Of a DNA stretch of 64,000 bases, positions 29,881-38,883 are shown piece by piece. Position 1 is the stretch's first letter, and every line of letters begins with the position of its first letter. The notes beneath the pieces were generated by a model. It was not told the origin of the DNA. It was given only the letters and a program-made list of their open reading frames with translations, and did not search any database. Origin of the DNA: DATCRE01 sp035493595 (GTDB lineage: Bacteria; Bacteroidota; Bacteroidia; Cytophagales; Cyclobacteriaceae); NCBI GenBank assembly GCA_035493595.1, contig DATJHZ010000497.1:1-64000 (forward strand), read 5' to 3'. A program made the position numbers and the translations under genes.

Positions 29881-29897
29881 TTAATATCTGTTAATAT
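29881..29897 (+). promoter_or_regulatory. TTAATATCTGTTAATAT motif
   Basis: Exact copy of the 17-bp sequence at 9153-9169 (other strand). It lies after the VRR-NUC gene and about 105 bp before the next plus-strand gene, with a terminator in between, so it may drive a short transcript or be a regulator site. Confidence 0.5.
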
Positions 29898-29955
29898 TGT
29901 GCTCAGCAATGCGTCAAGAAAGAGAGGGCTTGATTCATTTTTAGGAATGGTTAAT

Positions 29956-29990
29956 ACCCGCCAGATTCGCATCCTGGCGGGTTATTTTTA
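29956..29990 (+). terminator. intrinsic terminator of the recombination block
   Basis: ACCCGCCAG (29956-29964), loop ATTCGCATC, CTGGCGGGT (29974-29982), then TATTTTT. A nine-bp GC-rich stem with a T tract. It closes the 19.9-29.9 kb transcript before the membrane-protein genes. Confidence 0.9.
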
Positions 29991-30002
29991 AACAGAAAGA
30001 CT

Positions 30003-30212
30003 ATGAAAAAAGACAGTTTCTTAAAGTACTTATGGGACGGCCCACTTAAATTATTCCTTGCCGCCACAATCGTATCATGTGTTATTTTTCCTTTATACTG
30101 GAAAACAACGGCATTAGGTATCAGTGTTGATGGTCCAATCACATGGAGTATCTTCGGTGGAATCTGGACATTGATTATCGTGATCAACTATTTTAACTGG
30201 AAGAAATTATGA
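30003..30212 (+). CDS. small membrane protein
   Basis: A 69-aa protein with two membrane helices (LKLFLAATIVSCVIFPLYW, about residues 15-33, and WSIFGGIWTLIIVINYF, about 48-64). Starts the third rightward operon; followed with a four-base overlap by another membrane protein. Role unknown; holin-like proteins have this look, but the position before the packaging genes is not typical. Confidence 0.6.
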   Translation: MKKDSFLKYLWDGPLKLFLAATIVSCVIFPLYWKTTALGISVDGPITWSIFGGIWTLIIVINYFNWKKL

Positions 30213-30685
30213 AAATAATCATCTCCTTCGTCATCCTGCTATTTCCAACATGGTTTGAAGTTTACCGAGATCGCAATGGTGATGTACATCCAAACTACGA
30301 CTGGAAATTCAGAGGACTTACCTGCATCATTTCCGGATTTTTAGCGCCATACGGAGTTCATGATTACATTAGTTGGGAGTCTTACGTATTGACTTCATTT
30401 AAATACACGCTGATCTCAGTGATGATGTTCACATCAATCTTTCCTTACTGGATTAATTTCATTCATCTGAAAAACAATGTTACTCGGTTCTCAGGTGTTA
30501 CGAAGTCACATCGATATGATTTTAAATTTCTTACTTACTCTGAAATACTAAAGCATGTGCTCACTCACCTTTCTGATACCGCATGGCCAGATAGTAAAAA
30601 ATGGTATCGGTCTTTAAGATGGGTAGGAAGGCTTGTTATTTATATTTTAATTTTGTGTGTCTCAATTTATCTGTTATTTGTATGA
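30209..30685 (+). CDS. membrane protein
   Basis: A 158-aa protein with several hydrophobic segments (residues 2-14, 37-52, 66-88 and 140-157) and the short soluble region YRDRNGDVHPNYDWKF. Multi-pass inner-membrane protein, not recognised. Coupled to both neighbours by four-base overlaps. Confidence 0.6.
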   Translation: MKIIISFVILLFPTWFEVYRDRNGDVHPNYDWKFRGLTCIISGFLAPYGVHDYISWESYVLTSFKYTLISVMMFTSIFPYWINFIHLKNNVTRFSGVTKSHRYDFKFLTYSEILKHVLTHLSDTAWPDSKKWYRSLRWVGRLVIYILILCVSIYLLFV

Positions 30686-31023
30686 ACTTACTGTTAGTTT
30701 TTTTCTTATCGTTATCAAGCCTGCTTGACCAAGCTAAGGCAGTCGCCAACAAGCCAAATATTCAAGATGAACGGGTGGTTAAACTGGAGCAGCGTATCGC
30801 TGATGAATATGAAAAGTGTGGCGATATCTGTGTTGATCGTTTACTGGATGGACTACCAACTGATTGGTATAGAGGCATTGATCTGTATATCAATCATTCC
30901 GATGCAGAGGTTATTCACATGATGACTACTGATCTGACAGCTTTTTATAAAAATGCTAAATCAGTGTCTGTGTCGGCAGAAAGTTTTGATGGGTATTCGA
31001 TTATTGTTGTTGTGTCTTATTAA
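30682..31023 (+). CDS. small secreted or periplasmic protein
   Basis: A 113-aa protein from ATG 30682, which overlaps the upstream stop (ATGA). MNLLLVFFLSLSSLLDQAKA is a signal peptide or anchor; the rest is acidic (DERVVKLEQRIADEYEKCGD), with two Cys. The three membrane-related genes in a row suggest an envelope function, for instance superinfection immunity; this is inference. Confidence 0.6.
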   Translation: MNLLLVFFLSLSSLLDQAKAVANKPNIQDERVVKLEQRIADEYEKCGDICVDRLLDGLPTDWYRGIDLYINHSDAEVIHMMTTDLTAFYKNAKSVSVSAESFDGYSIIVVVSY

Positions 31024-31029
31024 AAAATT

Positions 31030-31320
31030 ATGACTGGAATTGAATTAATCGCCCAAGAGCGAAATGAACAAATCGAAAAGCATGGATATTCCATCGAAGG
31101 AGATGTCGAAAAATATCCAGATAGTGATTTAATAAGAGCAGCATGCGCAATTGCTTTCGTAGCTAAAGATGGAATGCCGTGTCAATTACCTGCGCCTGAT
31201 TGGGCATGGGCTATTCGTGACAGGATAGAAAAAGATAGAATTCATTGTCTAAAAGTTGCAGGAGCATTTATTGCCGCTGAGATTGATCGGCTTAATAAAG
31301 TTTCCGAGCCGACCTCTTAG
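31030..31320 (+). CDS. conserved phage hypothetical protein
   Basis: A 96-aa protein: ELIAQERNEQIEKHGYSIEG at the start and KVAGAFIAAEIDRLNK at the end match a family common in phages (ELIAxERxxQIxxEG ... AGALIAAEIDRL). It is unassigned functionally and resembles small helical MazG-like folds only distantly. Confidence 0.75.
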   Translation: MTGIELIAQERNEQIEKHGYSIEGDVEKYPDSDLIRAACAIAFVAKDGMPCQLPAPDWAWAIRDRIEKDRIHCLKVAGAFIAAEIDRLNKVSEPTS

Positions 31321-31681
31321 CCTGCGGTGATGCAGCGCTCTTATTCACATTTCTTTTCGACTGTCTCATCTGCTTTTTAGAAGCATTACCCATAAGCCCA
31401 ACAGCACCAGCCAGCGAAGAGTATTTACCATCGCCACCAACACGTGGAGCAACACCAGAATTATATTGTTTGTTGCCTTTCATTCTTGAGGCATCTTCCT
31501 TAACTCTGCTTGCAGATTGGCCTTGGTAGTTCTCACCTTCAGTCCGTTCCAAATCGCCTTTCTTATTACGTTTCACAACAGCACCAGTTTCAACGCGCTC
31601 TTCATCACTTTTCTGATTATGCTTCATGATGGCTGATTTACTTTTCTTGCTGGGATCAGTTACATTTGTGAATATCTTCAT
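31292..31681 (-). CDS. basic hypothetical protein on the opposite strand
   Basis: A 129-aa Lys/Ser/Gly-rich basic protein (MKIFTNVTDPSKKSKSAIMK). It is the only minus-strand gene I accept to the right of 20 kb. The start overlaps a copy of the TTACATTTGTGAATAT motif (31660-31675). It converges on the upstream gene with a 28-base overlap and is divergent from the next. The composition is protein-like and highly basic, so nucleic-acid binding is plausible. Less certain than its neighbours. Confidence 0.5.
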   Translation of the reverse strand: MKIFTNVTDPSKKSKSAIMKHNQKSDEERVETGAVVKRNKKGDLERTEGENYQGQSASRVKEDASRMKGNKQYNSGVAPRVGGDGKYSSLAGAVGLMGNASKKQMRQSKRNVNKSAASPQAKRSARKLY

Positions 31682-31687
31682 GATTTT

Positions 31688-32230
31688 ATGTTAAAGTTTT
31701 CTGAGTTTGACGTTTGCAAACAATTCGTCCATAAAGATAAGGCAAAATTATTTTTATACCTCGAAAAGATGTATTCGAAGGATTCGCCACTCAACAACAT
31801 ACAGAACCTATCCGAACGAAAACGTGCTGCATGCCTTCAAGCAAAGCTCAGCGATAAAGATCCAGAGATGATTAAAATCATGGATTTACAGCATGAAGAG
31901 GTGAATAAATTGATTTTTGCTTACCTAGCTGAATTTCAGAATCACAACAAATACTTGAAATTATGCAGTGATCAGCAGCTTTTCTGGGACATCCAGAAGA
32001 TTCTTCTGAGCCCAATCGGTGTGGAGGATGAGGATAAAATCATGGAGAAATACAAAAAAAGGGGAGATTTATCAAAGACTGCTGATGAGGTGCTGACCAG
32101 AATTAACAAATTATTCTCCGACATCTTCGCCCACGAGGACACACAAGAGATGGCACAGACAGTAATCGCCACGCAGATGTTAAGACCAGAAGATCGGGCC
32201 AGACTTAAAGAGAATGTTTCAGCAAACTAA
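31688..32230 (+). CDS. putative small terminase subunit or packaging protein
   Basis: A 180-aa, charged, mostly helical protein (LKFSEFDVCKQFVHKDKAKL ... EDKIMEKYKKRGDLSKTADEVL). It overlaps the start of the terminase gene by 17 bases. Position and size fit a small terminase subunit, which recognises packaging DNA, but I see no clear helix-turn-helix signature; the call rests on context. Confidence 0.5.
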   Translation: MLKFSEFDVCKQFVHKDKAKLFLYLEKMYSKDSPLNNIQNLSERKRAACLQAKLSDKDPEMIKIMDLQHEEVNKLIFAYLAEFQNHNKYLKLCSDQQLFWDIQKILLSPIGVEDEDKIMEKYKKRGDLSKTADEVLTRINKLFSDIFAHEDTQEMAQTVIATQMLRPEDRARLKENVSAN

Positions 32231-34355
32231 AAATGAATATCGATTTAAGTATTTAGTCACTGCGATAACAGGTGAAGGAATTCCTTGTGTCTATCTTCCA
32301 GAAGTACCTGAAGATAAAAAAATCTTATTTACCCAGGAACAAAAATGGACACGGCCTACTGCGCCAGATTTTATAAAGAAAGGAATCAGAGAATACGCAA
32401 AACGCGTTCAGGCTGATCCGAATTATATCCATCCACTTCAAACAGAGATAAACAGATGGGCTGATCAGGAATGGGAGCGATCAGAAAACGGAATTTGGTT
32501 TTGGAATAATGGAGTTCCAACGTACATCACTGGGTTTTATTATTGGTATCTGACGGCATGGCAGACAACATTCGGATTTCCTACTTACAGAGAAACGGAT
32601 AAAGAATTAAGTTATTTTATAAAATATTGTGAAGAAGATCCAGATAGCTATGGAGCACTTCTAAATACTATACGTCGTTATGGTAAGTCATCGTTTATGG
32701 GCGGATGGGCTACCTATAGAACGACACGCAATAGAAATCATTATTGTGGAATGCAGGGTGAGAACGATAAGAAGATTGGTCAGTTCTACACACAAATGAT
32801 TAAATCTCCATTCAAGAAGTTGCCATATTATTACACACCAACGTATGACACTACGTCAGCTTTAACTTCAGACATAAGATTTGAGCAACCGGCAAACAGA
32901 AGTAAGACATTAATCATTGGAGATTATGATGAATCTCAGGATTTAGAATCTGTTATTGATTATAGACCATCAGGTGTTGGTGAATATGATGGATCCATGC
33001 TTAATACTTATCTGATGGAAGAGGCAGGTAAGATTTTAAATTGTAATGTGAATGATCGATGGGCTATTGTTAAACCATGTTTACGAAAAGGTAAGGACTT
33101 ACGAGGTAAGGTTTTCTTCGGCACAACGGTCGAATTTATGGATTCTTCCGGTAAGGGTGGAAAGGCATACAAAAAATTATTCTACGAAAGTGATTTCAAT
33201 CAGCGCCAACCTGACGGTAGAACCAAATCAGGACTTTATGTTTGCTTCCTTCCAGGAGATTGTGCTCACGAAAGTTTCTTAGATAAGTGGGGACACCCGT
33301 TACGAGAAGAAGCTAAGAAATGGATATTACTTGAACGCGAATCTTATAAAGATAATCCAAAAGAACTATCTGGATTGATCAGAAGATTCCCACTTTACAT
33401 AAAAGAAATTTTCTACATCAATACTGATCGATGTGAATTCAATGCTACTATTCTTCAGGATAGAAAATCAGAATTAGAATCGATGTCAACTCCTATTCTT
33501 ACCAAGGGAGAATTTTACTGGCTTGATAATAAACGATTCACTGAAGTCCGCTTCAGACATAATCCACATACAGGTTGGTGTTGGGTACACTCACTCATTA
33601 ATGACATCAAAGAAACTAATCTTGTTCAGCGAAACATATCTTCATCTATGCCAACATTCGGCCCGATGAATAATATGAAATTTATTTCAGGTGTCGATCC
33701 GGTGGACCATGGTGTAGTGATAGAAGGTAAAGGTGGTGATGAAGAATTTGTGAGCACACGTAGATCACGACCTGTACTTTTTGTGAAAAGAAAATATGAC
33801 TCAGCTATTGATGGAATTGTAACGCAAGAGATACTGGAGCAACGGGCAAAAGAAAAATATCAGTACAAAACCAATCGCTACATAGCCATGATGGATGTTC
33901 GCCCAAACGATCCAAATGTTTTCTACGAGCGCGCCTTGATGATGATGTGGTATTTTGGATGTAGCCTTCACCCTGAAAGCCAGAAGCCAGGCATTATAAA
34001 TTATTTTTATGAGCAGGGATGTGGTGAATTCATCCTTAATAAATATGTGGCTGAGTCTGGTTATAAGAGAAACACCACGATGGATGGTACACCAGCAAGT
34101 CAGCCAATCATTCAGGAGTATACCGGCGCACTGGCTACTTACGTTGAATATTTTGGGCATACTATTCCTTTCATTGATCTGGTTATTGATCTTTTGGAAT
34201 TTACCCCGAAGAAGACCACTGAGTATGACTACTCGGTAGCAGCAGGATTCACCGAACTTGGTGGTAAAATACAGCCCAAGACGTACACGCAGCCTATGGT
34301 TGATATCCATGATTTCATGCCCGGATTCGATGAATATGGCAACGTTGTTAATTAA
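32214..34355 (+). CDS. terminase large subunit
   Basis: A 713-aa packaging ATPase-nuclease. The ATPase half has TIRRYGKSSFMGG (deviant Walker A, RRYGKSS at 154-160), TYLMEEAGK (Walker B, acidic pair at 269-270) and VFFGTTVEF (motif III-like coupling, near 300-308). The nuclease half shows ISGVDPVDHG (Asp495, Asp498) and ends with YDYSVAAGFTELGG. It drives DNA into the procapsid and cuts at the end of packaging. Long N-terminal part and the RRYGKSS variant are like TerL of Bacteroidota phages. Partners are the gene upstream and the portal 2 genes downstream. Confidence 0.9.
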   Translation: MFQQTKNEYRFKYLVTAITGEGIPCVYLPEVPEDKKILFTQEQKWTRPTAPDFIKKGIREYAKRVQADPNYIHPLQTEINRWADQEWERSENGIWFWNNGVPTYITGFYYWYLTAWQTTFGFPTYRETDKELSYFIKYCEEDPDSYGALLNTIRRYGKSSFMGGWATYRTTRNRNHYCGMQGENDKKIGQFYTQMIKSPFKKLPYYYTPTYDTTSALTSDIRFEQPANRSKTLIIGDYDESQDLESVIDYRPSGVGEYDGSMLNTYLMEEAGKILNCNVNDRWAIVKPCLRKGKDLRGKVFFGTTVEFMDSSGKGGKAYKKLFYESDFNQRQPDGRTKSGLYVCFLPGDCAHESFLDKWGHPLREEAKKWILLERESYKDNPKELSGLIRRFPLYIKEIFYINTDRCEFNATILQDRKSELESMSTPILTKGEFYWLDNKRFTEVRFRHNPHTGWCWVHSLINDIKETNLVQRNISSSMPTFGPMNNMKFISGVDPVDHGVVIEGKGGDEEFVSTRRSRPVLFVKRKYDSAIDGIVTQEILEQRAKEKYQYKTNRYIAMMDVRPNDPNVFYERALMMMWYFGCSLHPESQKPGIINYFYEQGCGEFILNKYVAESGYKRNTTMDGTPASQPIIQEYTGALATYVEYFGHTIPFIDLVIDLLEFTPKKTTEYDYSVAAGFTELGGKIQPKTYTQPMVDIHDFMPGFDEYGNVVN

Positions 34356-34390
34356 TCACTATTTTTGATTAACATTTCCAACTCTACAGT

Positions 34391-34705
34391 ATGGCTAAAG
34401 AGAATCTCAGAAAGACAATGGAACAGGTTTTAGAAAATGCTCCAGAGCCAGAAATCAATCAAGAACATGTCAATGACTGGCATACTGCAAAATCAGCAGA
34501 AGCATTTAAGACCATTCACCGGGATTTAAGCGCAGAAAGGATTGGTACTTTTAATATACGAGCCGCCATCTCCGCACCAAAGTCTATCAAATATCGTCAG
34601 ATGGCAATTGATTGGGAAGGTGGTAATCGTGGAGATTACATCTTTATGGATGCCAGTGGAAATAAAATGATACTTCCATACAAACTTTTTAAACGATTAT
34701 TTTGA
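34391..34705 (+). CDS. hypothetical protein between terminase and portal
   Basis: A 104-aa protein (MAKENLRKTMEQVLENAPEP), helical then a beta-rich end (YIFMDASGNKMILPYKLFKR). Four-base overlap with the portal gene. Possibly a small virion or assembly factor; no family recognised. Confidence 0.55.
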   Translation: MAKENLRKTMEQVLENAPEPEINQEHVNDWHTAKSAEAFKTIHRDLSAERIGTFNIRAAISAPKSIKYRQMAIDWEGGNRGDYIFMDASGNKMILPYKLFKRLF

Positions 34706-37101
34706 TGGATCCACTGACCAATCTTAGTAATACCAGACTTGTAGATTCTTCCTTCGCCACGAAGGGGTCAACATTTCCAAACGAATTTGTATCGCCATTA
34801 ATAAAAGAACTTCCGGAGTATGGCGCCATGTATGCCAAAAGCATCTATGCTGCCAGCGGAAGATTTGGAGGATATGTGTTTTGGAATGATACTGAATATC
34901 AAGCTTTACTTGAGGTATCACAAGGTCGGCAGAGTATTGATAAGCTCAGGAACATGTTCGGCTTCTTCCGGGAGAATAAAACTGATCCTTTAGATGATGG
35001 TTCTTCAAGTCTTGCCTATCTGGATATCCAGGTTTTAAATCTGGCACCAAAATACGTTAATCGGGCAGTGGCGAAGATAATGAACCTAGAATATGATGTC
35101 CAGCTTGAGGCTGTAGACTCTGTTTCGGTACATGAAAAGAAACAATATGAAGCCAATCTTCAGGCTTTTTATGAATTCAGAGGTTGGCTTGATGATCTTA
35201 AGATAAGCCCAAAAGAACTATTTCCTGATCTGGATATTGATATTTTACCAGAATATCCAGATGAATTGATGTATGAGATGCTCACCAATCCAAAGATGCA
35301 GAAGGCCATCGATGGTGAAGAGGCGCTTACATTGATGCAGCAGATCAATGACTTTAATCAGAAAATGCGCATGATGGTGCATGATAAAGTCGTTTATGGT
35401 CGTGGGCACATCCATTGTTACCGGGATGAGAATGGGATACCGAGAATTGATCACATCAATCCAAAATATTATGTCGGTAGCTATGTGGAGGATGAGAACT
35501 TTGAGGGACAGGAGTATGCCGGATTCTTTGATTTCCCAACCGTAAGCCAGTTTCGGAAAGAAGCATCGGGTTATTTAACCGATGAAGAGATTGAAGAAAT
35601 TGTTCAGAAGTATGCGTACATGAACAATATTCAGACAACCTATAGCCCACTCCGGGCCAATCAAAAATTCGATGGACTGAATTATATTCCTGTTTTACGC
35701 TTTTATTTCCTAAGCCAGGATGACCGGGTATTTGTAAAGCGAAATAACAAAAATGGCAATCCAACCATTTTTGAGCGTAGTTTAGGATGGAAGCCAAGTG
35801 AAGATGATCCAAGATTTGGTCAAGATGGAGATTCAGACATAATCCGCAATTCATATACCAGTGTCTATGGCGGCACCTGGATATTGGATAGTGATCTGGT
35901 GTATAACTATGGTAAAAAGGAATATCCACGTTCTAATCTTGTTGATCTTACCTTGCCAATAAAAACTTTCGCTCCACTTTACAAAGAAGGAAGAACGGTG
36001 AGTTTCTGCGCACAGATGATTGAGCCATTGTTTATGATCAATGTGGCATGGAATAAAATCAAGCAGATTTTAGCGCAAGGATTCATGGGCGTGCAGGAAA
36101 TTGATTTTACTCAGTTGGAGAAAGTAGCGTTAGGTAAAGGTGGTCAAGCATGGACACCACGTGAAGTTTACAAGCATTTCCTGCAAACCGGCAGATTAAT
36201 CAAGAGATCGCCAGTTAATAAATATGATCAACAGTACTCTGGTAGTGCTGTTGAGGCTGGACAGACCGGATTACAAATGAGTGATTATTTGAGTGTCCTA
36301 ACTACTGGCATCAATATGCTTGAGCAGTTGACAGGAACTACAGTGGCTGAATCTACCCAGATGCCAGATAGACTTCCTGTTCGTGTAATGGAGCAATCCC
36401 AGGCAACAGGTGATCTTGATATGGAATATCTTTTTAATTCATACACCTACATGTATCGCGCTGTTTGCACACAATTACTCGGGATGGTGCAGCAGGCTAA
36501 GCGTGATGGAATTGGAATTGCGGGATTTATTCCTTCTCTGGGTAAACACGTTACTGTTTCCGATCGGATTGCGCTTTGTGATTATGGATTGTTTTTGGTT
36601 AAGTCACCTAGCGGAGCTGAATGGCAATCGCTTTGGGATGATCTACAGATTGGTCTTCAAAATGGAACACTTACTCATCTTGATGTGGCGTACATTAAGG
36701 ATATAAAGAATCTGAAGAAAGCTCGTCAGATACTTGGAATCAGGGTTAAGGTTAATGAGCGTAAGGCTGCGCAAATTAATGCGATGAATCAGAAAGCGGC
36801 CATGGATGCCAATCGTGCGGCAGCTGCTGATAAGGCTCAGGGAGAACTTTATAGCCTTCAGGCGAAGGGACATATTGATGAGGATTTGATCAAACTTAAG
36901 GGGCAGATCGATGAGCACATTATGGTTTGTGATAATGAACTGAAAGCTGCGATGAATGATAAAACCAATCTGGTTAAACAGCAGATCGCCAAACAAACCA
37001 GTGTGGATGAGATTATTAAGAAGTCAGTTGAGAATAAAGCTAAATATGCTCAGGTTGCCGCAAAGGAACGTAGTGATAAAGAAAAATCAGATTCTAAATG
37101 A
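34702..37101 (+). CDS. portal protein
   Basis: A 799-aa protein in the position and size expected for a large portal protein. Recognisable regions: WNDTEYQALLEVSQGRQSID, DIQVLNLAPKYVNRAVAKIM, VVYGRGHIHCYRDENGIPRI, GSAVEAGQTGLQMSDYLSVL, and a long Ala/Lys/Asn-rich C-terminal coiled coil (residues 700-799). Twelve copies would form the vertex ring through which DNA is packed and the tail attached. It overlaps the next gene by four bases. The identity rests on context and length as well as sequence impression. Confidence 0.75.
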   Translation: MMDPLTNLSNTRLVDSSFATKGSTFPNEFVSPLIKELPEYGAMYAKSIYAASGRFGGYVFWNDTEYQALLEVSQGRQSIDKLRNMFGFFRENKTDPLDDGSSSLAYLDIQVLNLAPKYVNRAVAKIMNLEYDVQLEAVDSVSVHEKKQYEANLQAFYEFRGWLDDLKISPKELFPDLDIDILPEYPDELMYEMLTNPKMQKAIDGEEALTLMQQINDFNQKMRMMVHDKVVYGRGHIHCYRDENGIPRIDHINPKYYVGSYVEDENFEGQEYAGFFDFPTVSQFRKEASGYLTDEEIEEIVQKYAYMNNIQTTYSPLRANQKFDGLNYIPVLRFYFLSQDDRVFVKRNNKNGNPTIFERSLGWKPSEDDPRFGQDGDSDIIRNSYTSVYGGTWILDSDLVYNYGKKEYPRSNLVDLTLPIKTFAPLYKEGRTVSFCAQMIEPLFMINVAWNKIKQILAQGFMGVQEIDFTQLEKVALGKGGQAWTPREVYKHFLQTGRLIKRSPVNKYDQQYSGSAVEAGQTGLQMSDYLSVLTTGINMLEQLTGTTVAESTQMPDRLPVRVMEQSQATGDLDMEYLFNSYTYMYRAVCTQLLGMVQQAKRDGIGIAGFIPSLGKHVTVSDRIALCDYGLFLVKSPSGAEWQSLWDDLQIGLQNGTLTHLDVAYIKDIKNLKKARQILGIRVKVNERKAAQINAMNQKAAMDANRAAAADKAQGELYSLQAKGHIDEDLIKLKGQIDEHIMVCDNELKAAMNDKTNLVKQQIAKQTSVDEIIKKSVENKAKYAQVAAKERSDKEKSDSK

Positions 37102-37466
37102 AGCCAACACACGTAAAGCCTCAATTGTACACTTACTATTTTTTAGCACTAAAGGATATTGCGAAAGACTTTGGTTATAATCTAGTTGTGCATGGATCAA
37201 TGGCTAGAGACTTAGATTTAATTGCCATACCATGGATTAATGATCCTAAACCAGAACTTGATTTGATCAATGCTTTAAGTAAGGAACTTACTGGAAATAT
37301 TGCGCACGAAGATCATTGGAGAGATGTTTATATGTACAGTGAATTGCCAGCAGGTAGACATTCGTATGTTATTAATCTGAATCGAAGACAATCTAACAAA
37401 GATGGAAATTATCAAGATGATCCTCAGTACTATATTGATATTTCGGTTACACCATTATCCACCTAA
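37098..37466 (+). CDS. nucleotidyltransferase-like small phage protein
   Basis: A 122-aa protein. HGSMARDLDLIAIPW (residues about 32-46) resembles the GS...D.D motif of minimal nucleotidyltransferases; PAGRHSYVINLNRR and YYIDISVTPLST complete a pattern I recognise from short phage proteins. Catalysis is unproven because the third acidic residue is unclear. It is inserted between portal and scaffold genes, an unusual place for an enzyme. Confidence 0.65.
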   Translation: MKPTHVKPQLYTYYFLALKDIAKDFGYNLVVHGSMARDLDLIAIPWINDPKPELDLINALSKELTGNIAHEDHWRDVYMYSELPAGRHSYVINLNRRQSNKDGNYQDDPQYYIDISVTPLST

Positions 37467-37523
37467 AAAGTGGCTTTTTGCTTTTGATTAAAACTATTCT
37501 GAACTTTATGTAAAGATTACGTT

Positions 37524-38801
37524 ATGGCAAAACAAATTTATGACTTGGATAAAGATGACATGGTGGATGTTGTAGAGCCGCCAGCATCAGAAAAAAAGGT
37601 TGAGGATAAAACCAAAACTGAACCCGATCCTGCTGAGGAAGAAGAGGAGGAGGAAGAAGAAGTAAAGACTACCGCCGAGAAGGAGAAGGAAAAAACTGAT
37701 CCCGAAGAAGAGGAGGAAGAGGAAGAAACTGAAGAAGAAAAAGCCGCTCGTATTGAGGCTGAAAAAAAAGAGAAGGAACAAGAAGAGGAAGAAACTGAAG
37801 AATCTGTAGATAAAATTCTTGAATCCAAATTCGGCGAAAAGTATGGGATTAAGAGCGAAGAAGATTTAAGCACCATCCTTTCTGAATCAGAAGAATTGCT
37901 GGATGAAGTAGCCAGCCTCCGCGAAGAAAATAAGGCTTTAAAAGAAAAGCCAAATACGCCTAGCTTTAAAAGCAAGACCAATGAGGCTGTTTATAATGCC
38001 CTGAAAGATTACGATATTGATAAGTTGTCTGATGGTATTCACATGATTGCCGGCCTTATCAGTATGGATTTGGATAAAACAGACCCTAAACTTATCCTTG
38101 AGCAGGCATTCATTATGGAGCACCCAGAACTGAGTCTGGATAAAGCACGTAAGAAATTCCAGCGTCGGTTTGATGAAAAATATACCATCCAAAATGCGGA
38201 TGATTTAGATCCAGCCGATCTTAAGGAAAAAAAGGAAGACCTTGAAAGTGACCTTGAAATAGATGCCGCAAAGGCCAAAAAGTTCATCAAGGAAAAACAA
38301 GCAGACTTTAAAACTAAAAGTGAAGATAAAGTAGAAACCGAAGAAGTGCCTAAAGAAATCCAGGAAGGTATCGCAAGTCATACCAAGGAATTCCAAGAGC
38401 ACATGACCGGAATCGACGAATTGATCTTTGCCGATGATGACAACGATAAGCATCCATTCCGATACAAATTCAGCAAAGAAGAGTTGGGACAGATTAAAAA
38501 AATCGTTGGTGACCACCTATCCAATCCAAATGCCTACGATGGCAAGGGTAAACTGGTTGGTGGTTTTGATCCGGAAGAGAAATTTCAACAAGCAGCGTTC
38601 CTGGTAGCAGGTCCTAAAATGGTAGAAGAAGCGCGAAAATCAGCAGCGAGAATTGCGCAGATTATCAAAGTAGAGGATGTAGCTCAAAAAAAACCAAAAC
38701 GCAAAGCAGTAGGCAGTGGCGATATTCAGGATGACAGCATTGATGCTCAGGCTGAACGCATGGCTAAAAAGAAAGAGGCAGAAAGAAAGGCACGAAGATA
38801 G
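37524..38801 (+). CDS. putative scaffold or capsid assembly protein
   Basis: A 425-aa protein with a very acidic N-terminal third (runs of Glu such as EEEEEEEEVK), a coiled coil near residues 110-145, and a charged helical C-terminus ending RKARR. Acidic, coiled-coil proteins between portal and capsid genes are typical scaffolds. No protease motif is visible. The assignment is from composition and position. Confidence 0.6.
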   Translation: MAKQIYDLDKDDMVDVVEPPASEKKVEDKTKTEPDPAEEEEEEEEEVKTTAEKEKEKTDPEEEEEEEETEEEKAARIEAEKKEKEQEEEETEESVDKILESKFGEKYGIKSEEDLSTILSESEELLDEVASLREENKALKEKPNTPSFKSKTNEAVYNALKDYDIDKLSDGIHMIAGLISMDLDKTDPKLILEQAFIMEHPELSLDKARKKFQRRFDEKYTIQNADDLDPADLKEKKEDLESDLEIDAAKAKKFIKEKQADFKTKSEDKVETEEVPKEIQEGIASHTKEFQEHMTGIDELIFADDDNDKHPFRYKFSKEELGQIKKIVGDHLSNPNAYDGKGKLVGGFDPEEKFQQAAFLVAGPKMVEEARKSAARIAQIIKVEDVAQKKPKRKAVGSGDIQDDSIDAQAERMAKKKEAERKARR

Positions 38802-38883
38802 AATCTTCGTCCAATCAAAAAGTGTGCAAGTGAGTTCGGGGTTAAGATATGAACTATGTTTTATCTAAAACCCAAGAAATAAA

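Noticed and set aside
37538..38516. Antisense frames rich in Ser and Phe
   Set aside because: They are the complement of the Glu/Lys-rich scaffold-like protein, a known artefact of acidic tracts.
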